This document shows positions 41,998 through 45,283 of a stretch of 45,283 bases of DNA, piece by piece. Both the position numbers and the translations under genes were made by a program. The stretch covers positions 1 to 45,283 of the forward strand of contig CADBRH010000085.1 in the NCBI GenBank assembly GCA_902797035.1, read 5' to 3'. The notes under the pieces were generated by a model. It made no database searches, was not told the origin of the DNA, and worked only from the letters and a program-made list of their open reading frames with translations. Position 1 is the stretch's first letter. Each line of letters begins with the position of its first letter. This DNA is from an uncultured Bacteroidia bacterium (GTDB lineage Bacteria; Bacteroidota; Bacteroidia; Bacteroidales; UBA932).

Positions 41998-43932
41998 TTA
42001 TTTTAGTTTCAGGAATACTTCTATCGCTTGATATTCTGCCATGCCCAACTCGTCGTAGAGCTTGGCCGTGTTCTGGGTGCGCTCCTCGGCCCTCTGCCAG
42101 AACTCCCTCGGGTCGTCTCCGGGGAAGGGGACGATGTCCTTTTGGGAGAGGTGGCGGAATATGGCGTGGCGCTTCTCGATGAGCTCGTCGGGACTGAGAG
42201 GCACGGCCATATCGACCCTCCAAAGCTCCCACTCCATCCAGGCGCCCCTGTAGAGCCATACCGTGGTGTTGTCAAGCCAGTCGTGACCTTCCTCTTTCAG
42301 CTGCTCGATAGCCTCGAGAGCCGCCTCGGTGCATACCCTGTGAGTGCCGTGGGGATCAGCCAGATCGCCTGCCATGTAGATCTGGTCAGGCCTGACTTTG
42401 GCGATAAGGTCCTTGATTATATCAAGATCGACTTGGGTGCGGGGGAGTTTCGTCACGCCGCCCGACTCATAGAACGGCAGGTTGAGGAAGTGCACATTTG
42501 TGTTGTCGTTGAGACCGAAACTCCGCACGGCCCCGCGCGCCTCGCTGCGACGGATCGCGGCCTTTATCGCCAGCAACTCTTTCGGCTCAGGCTCTCCGGG
42601 TGTCTTTGAAGAGATAATCCCCTTAACCTCGTCGAACCTGTCTCCGAACCCGAGCTGCCTCGCCGCGTCCATATGCTGGAGGACCACATCGTCATGCACG
42701 GCCAGGTCTCCGGATGTCTCGTAAGCCACATGCACGTCGTGACCCTGGTGGACCAGACGGATAAAGGTGCCTCCCATAGAGATCACGTCATCGTCCGGGT
42801 GGGGCGAGAAGATGAGAACCTTCTTGGGGAAGGGCGTGGACTTGACAGGCCTCGTGGAGTCGTCAGCGTTCGGTTTCCCGCCGGGCCATCCCGTGATGGT
42901 GTGCTGGAACTCGTTGAATATGTCGATGTTGATCTTGTCGAAGGGCCCGAACAGCTCAAGCAACTCCCCGAGGGAGTTCTCCAGATAGTCTTTCTGGGTG
43001 AGTTTCAGGATCGGCTTATGTACCTTCTCACAAAGCCATACCACGGCCTTGCGGACTAGTTTGGGAGTCCAATCGCAGGGACCCACGGTCCAAGGGGCGA
43101 CAACCCTTGTCAGCGATGAGGCCGAGATCTCGTCGGTGAAGAAACTCACATTATCATGCCTTTGGAGGAAAGAGGCGGGGTATGAGGGGTCAACCCTTCC
43201 TTCCACGACGCTCTTGACCACGTCGGCTTTCTTCTCTCCCCAAGCCATGAGGATGATCCTCTTGGCGCTCATGATAGTCCCTACTCCGATGGTGATGGCC
43301 GATTTGGGAGTGACGGTCACATCCCCGTTGAAGTTCCTGGCCTGCCTTTTCCTCGATTGGTAGGAAAGAGGCACGGTGCGGGTCCTGGATTTCTCCGGCG
43401 CGCCTGACTCGTTGAAGCCGATCTGACCACCTTCCCCGACACCAAGCACAAGCAGGTCCAGCCCCTGGGCGATCCTGTCGAACTCGGCGCAATATTCCGA
43501 AACTTTCTCCTGCGGCACGGTGCCGTCGGGAACATGGATATTCTCCGGTCGGATATCCACCTTGTCGAGAAACTCCTTATAGAGACGGTTGTTTCTTCTC
43601 TGGGCGACTTCCTCTCCGCAAGGATAGTACTCGTCGATGGAGAACACTTCCACGCCGTCGAAAGACAATGCTCCCTCGTTGTGTTTGATGACCAGCCATC
43701 TGAACAGTGACACGGGAGAAGTCCCGGTGGAAAGCCCGAGCTTGAACGGGCGGTTCGGAGAGGATTTCCTGTGATCGTCGATCGCCTTGATGATTATCTC
43801 GGCGATCCTCTCGCTGCCTGCGGTCGAGTCGACAAATATCTCAGTCGTGATTTTCTCGTGTGAGTGCAGGATGCCTTTCGGGAGATTCTCCTCGATAAGG
43901 CCTCCGTCTTTAGGAAGTGAGAAATGCTTCAT
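41998..43932 (-). CDS. NagB-like domain fused to a PIG-L (LmbE) deacetylase domain
   Basis: A 644-aa two-domain protein known in Bacteroidota and often annotated as glucosamine-6-phosphate deaminase. Residues ~1-290 are NagB-like (GLSTGTSPVSLFRWL, VFSIDEYYPCG), a linker follows, and residues ~370-600 are PIG-L with the zinc motif SPHPDDDVISMGG near 378 and DPHGTHR near 526. PIG-L enzymes remove N-acetyl groups from GlcNAc derivatives. In the NagB part the usual GxGxDGHIGFNE reads GVGEGGQIGFNE: Asp becomes Gly168 and the ring-opening His becomes Gln170, while Asp100 of IDEY and Glu175 are kept. The deaminase half may thus be altered or only substrate-binding. It is followed by intact nagB. Confidence 0.88.
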   Translation of the reverse strand: MKHFSLPKDGGLIEENLPKGILHSHEKITTEIFVDSTAGSERIAEIIIKAIDDHRKSSPNRPFKLGLSTGTSPVSLFRWLVIKHNEGALSFDGVEVFSIDEYYPCGEEVAQRRNNRLYKEFLDKVDIRPENIHVPDGTVPQEKVSEYCAEFDRIAQGLDLLVLGVGEGGQIGFNESGAPEKSRTRTVPLSYQSRKRQARNFNGDVTVTPKSAITIGVGTIMSAKRIILMAWGEKKADVVKSVVEGRVDPSYPASFLQRHDNVSFFTDEISASSLTRVVAPWTVGPCDWTPKLVRKAVVWLCEKVHKPILKLTQKDYLENSLGELLELFGPFDKINIDIFNEFQHTITGWPGGKPNADDSTRPVKSTPFPKKVLIFSPHPDDDVISMGGTFIRLVHQGHDVHVAYETSGDLAVHDDVVLQHMDAARQLGFGDRFDEVKGIISSKTPGEPEPKELLAIKAAIRRSEARGAVRSFGLNDNTNVHFLNLPFYESGGVTKLPRTQVDLDIIKDLIAKVRPDQIYMAGDLADPHGTHRVCTEAALEAIEQLKEEGHDWLDNTTVWLYRGAWMEWELWRVDMAVPLSPDELIEKRHAIFRHLSQKDIVPFPGDDPREFWQRAEERTQNTAKLYDELGMAEYQAIEVFLKLK

Positions 43933-43934
43933 AT

Positions 43935-44792
43935 TTACAGTTTGTTATAATCGGGAGAGAAAGAGTCCCCGTGCTCGATGTCTCCGTAGGTCATGCCCCT
44001 CTTGAGCCAGTTGTACCTCTGCTGGGCGGTGCCATGGGTGAAGGAATCGGACACCACATAGCCCTGGGATTTCTTCTGGAGATAGTCGTCACCGATCTTG
44101 GCGGCGCAATCAAGAGCCTTCTCGATGTCTCCCTTCTCAAGTGACTTGTACCTCGCGTTGTCGTTGTTGGCCCAGACTCCCGCGTAATAGTCAGCCTGAA
44201 GCTCCAGCCTGACGCTGTATTGGTTGGCGACAGTCTTGCTTGACCTTTGCATGATCTGGTGCGCCTTGTTGAGGGTGCCGAGGAGGTACTGGACATGATG
44301 CCCGACCTCATGGGCGATGACATAGGCGTAGGCCAGGTCGCCGTCTGCCCCGATTTGCCTCTTCATGTTGGCGAAGAAACTCAGGTCGATGTAGACTGTC
44401 TGGTCGGCCGAGCAGTAGAAAGGCCCGACCTGAGAGTTGGCGGTACCGCAGCCAGAAGAGGTCACTCCGGAATAGAGGACCATCTTGGGAGCCTGATACT
44501 CATAACCGTATTTCGCGAACTGCGCGGTCCAGCAGTCCTCGGTCCCGGCCAGGATCTTCTTGGCGAACGAGGCGAGTTCCTGCTCTTCCGGCGTGAAGTT
44601 CACCTCCGTGTTCTGCTGTGTCGTCCCGATTCCTCCGGCCTGCTCCAGTACAGAGGTGGGGTCGCCACCAAGTAACATGACAATAAGGGCGATGAGGAGG
44701 GCTCCTCCGCCAATGCCTCCGGCGATAGCGCCGCCGCTCATTCCGCGGCGATCTTCAACGTTCGTGCTTTCGCGTCTTCCTTCGAGTCTCAT
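43935..44792 (-). CDS. YpfJ-like neutral zinc metallopeptidase, membrane anchored
   Basis: A 285-aa protein of the predicted-metalloprotease family represented by E. coli YpfJ. An N-terminal basic segment (MRLEGRRESTNVEDRRG) precedes a Gly-rich membrane span (GGAIAGGIGGGALLIALIVM), leaving the rest outside the cytoplasm. The zincin motif is HEVGHH in AYVIAHEVGHHVQYLLG, with the downstream family block RLELQADYYAGVWANN supplying the third ligand (Glu/Asp), and FTHGTAQQRYNWLKRG at the end. It is the first gene of the long minus-strand run, with two bases before the NagB/PIG-L gene, and has a promoter with a 22-base palindrome in its leader. Confidence 0.9.
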   Translation of the reverse strand: MRLEGRRESTNVEDRRGMSGGAIAGGIGGGALLIALIVMLLGGDPTSVLEQAGGIGTTQQNTEVNFTPEEQELASFAKKILAGTEDCWTAQFAKYGYEYQAPKMVLYSGVTSSGCGTANSQVGPFYCSADQTVYIDLSFFANMKRQIGADGDLAYAYVIAHEVGHHVQYLLGTLNKAHQIMQRSSKTVANQYSVRLELQADYYAGVWANNDNARYKSLEKGDIEKALDCAAKIGDDYLQKKSQGYVVSDSFTHGTAQQRYNWLKRGMTYGDIEHGDSFSPDYNKL

Positions 44793-44821
44793 ATGATTAA
44801 AATTAATTAGTTTCCCTGCTT

Positions 44822-44843
44822 TGATATATCATACGATATATCA
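44822..44843. promoter_or_regulatory. Perfect palindrome in the YpfJ-like gene leader
   Basis: TGATATATC-ATAC-GATATATCA: two 9-base arms around four bases, located between the minus-strand -7 box (44849-44856) and the ATG at 44792. Position just downstream of the expected start of transcription suits a repressor operator. A weak AT-rich RNA hairpin is the alternative. Confidence 0.5.
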
Positions 44844-44848
44844 TCTTA

Positions 44849-44856
44849 CAAATATA
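44849..44856 (-). promoter_or_regulatory. -7 box of the YpfJ-like/nagB run
   Basis: TATATTTG on the minus strand, 57 bases before the ATG at 44792; no clear TTTG at the -33 distance. This may drive the downstream minus-strand genes. Confidence 0.5.
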
Positions 44857-44875
44857 ATCAGATTTTCGGCTACAT

Positions 44876-44906
44876 TTTGCATTTTGGAGGAAAACCATTA
44901 AATTTG
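44876..44906 (+). promoter_or_regulatory. Promoter of tRNA-Leu
   Basis: TTTG at 44876-44879, 19 bases, TAAATTTG at 44899-44906, a full consensus match ending 17 bases before the mature tRNA 5' end. Confidence 0.8.
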
Positions 44907-44923
44907 CAGCCCATCCGTTTACT

Positions 44924-45008
44924 GCCCGAATGGCGGAATTGGTAGACGCGTTGGACTCAAAATCCAATGTCCTTCAAAGACGTGCCGGTTCGAGCCCGGC
45001 TTTGGGCA
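44924..45008 (+). tRNA. tRNA-Leu (anticodon CAA)
   Basis: A class II tRNA with a long variable arm. The acceptor GCCCGAA (44924-44930) pairs with TTTGGGC (45001-45007, one G-T pair), discriminator A at 45008. The anticodon stem-loop TTGGA-CTCAAAA-TCCAA gives CAA, decoding TTG. The T arm GCCGG-TTCGAGC-CCGGC is canonical and the D arm has GGTAGACGC, typical of Leu. The CCA end is not encoded (CCC follows). It has its own promoter and terminator, and a recombinase gene overlaps its 3' half on the opposite strand. Confidence 0.95.
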
Positions 45009-45283
45009 CCCGAGCGAAGTCTCCCGTTTTTTGGGGAGACTTCTTCTTTTTGTGCCCTTGTAACTGCTTGGTTTCCTGATAGATAATGTCAAGCATCCTG
45101 TTGTAGGACTTGGTTCGATATTTTTTTCCGTCAAATTCAATCTTTTCGGGAAACATCGAACCAAGTAGTTTGATACGCACCTCGCAAGGTGCTGATTGAA
45201 AGAAAGTTCCGAGGTTCGATATAAGGTTAATGGAGTAGGACAACTTGTCCTTGATGTTGAGTTCTTTGTTCAGTCTCAACGCC
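44974..45283 (-). CDS. C-terminal end of a large serine recombinase (5' part outside window)
   Basis: About 100 residues of an open frame continuing past the window edge. The block SNLGTFFQSAPCEVRIKLLG followed by SMFPEKIEFDGKKYRTKS resembles the C-terminal end of the site-specific serine recombinases common on Bacteroidota mobile elements, so this probably marks the edge of an integrated element. The natural end seems to be around QETKQLQGHKKKK: beyond it the frame runs through the tRNA terminator hairpin and then antisense to tRNA-Leu (VPKAGLEPARL) before stopping at 44974. Those last ~25 residues are likely not original coding sequence. The catalytic serine domain is not in view, so intactness cannot be judged. 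Confidence 0.7.
   Translation of the reverse strand, partial: ALRLNKELNIKDKLSYSINLISNLGTFFQSAPCEVRIKLLGSMFPEKIEFDGKKYRTKSYNRMLDIIYQETKQLQGHKKKKSPQKTGDFARVPKAGLEPARL
45016..45051 (+). terminator. Terminator of tRNA-Leu
   Basis: A perfect 10-bp stem GAAGTCTCCC (45016-45025) and GGGAGACTTC (45034-45043) with an 8-base loop, followed by TTCTTTTT. It is seven bases past the tRNA 3' end and lies inside the antisense recombinase frame. Confidence 0.9.

Overview
This window is a chromosomal stretch of a fairly GC-rich member of the Bacteroidota, most likely Bacteroidales. The grounds are: an Oar-like TonB receptor paired with a BACON/OB-fold lipoprotein, many Cys-anchored lipoprotein glycosidases, the long single-chain PurL, a SAM-II riboswitch on metK, AT-rich start contexts with little Shine-Dalgarno signal, and promoters of the TTTG-N19-21-TAnnTTTG type. 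I cannot name the genus.

Layout. 1-1450: end of the ribosomal/RNA polymerase operon (rpoA, rplQ, terminator). 1543-12798: glycan-degradation block with two GH127-type (DUF1680) enzymes, a membrane pyrophosphatase, a LacI regulator, a DUF5060/DUF4038 (GH140-like) enzyme and a GH3 enzyme. 12799-13152: a gap holding a decayed cation-efflux gene fragment and a good promoter. 13153-14067: a membrane protein and a small winged-helix regulator. 14057-17079 (minus): smpB, miaA, purE and a TPR protein with a degenerate aspartic-protease domain. 17165-20071: M16 peptidase. 20068-21411 (minus): metK under a SAM-II riboswitch. 21483-27078: TonB receptor and BACON/OB lipoprotein, closed by a terminator. 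27106-30054: a GH92 mannosidase fused to a phosphodiester glycosidase. 30117-31664: cysS. 31668-44792 (minus): rubredoxin, an ExuT-like MFS transporter, a four-gene corrinoid methyltransferase set, purL, a DUF4412-like protein, nagB, a NagB/PIG-L fusion and a YpfJ-like metallopeptidase. 44924-45283: tRNA-Leu(CAA) with terminator, followed by the 3' end of a serine recombinase, probably the edge of a mobile element.

How the genes work together. The glycosidases point to scavenging arabinose- or apiose-containing plant glycans and (phospho)mannosylated glycans. The nagB pair feeds amino sugars into glycolysis. The corrinoid cluster (two URO-D-fold methyltransferases, a B12 carrier, a MetH-type reactivation protein) next to a sugar-acid-type transporter looks like an undescribed demethylation pathway and is my main candidate for a new system. 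Two housekeeping enzymes, MiaA and CysRS, carry in-frame segments that look derived from palindromic or dispersed DNA repeats. The hexamer GAATAT/ATATTC is strikingly frequent on both strands.
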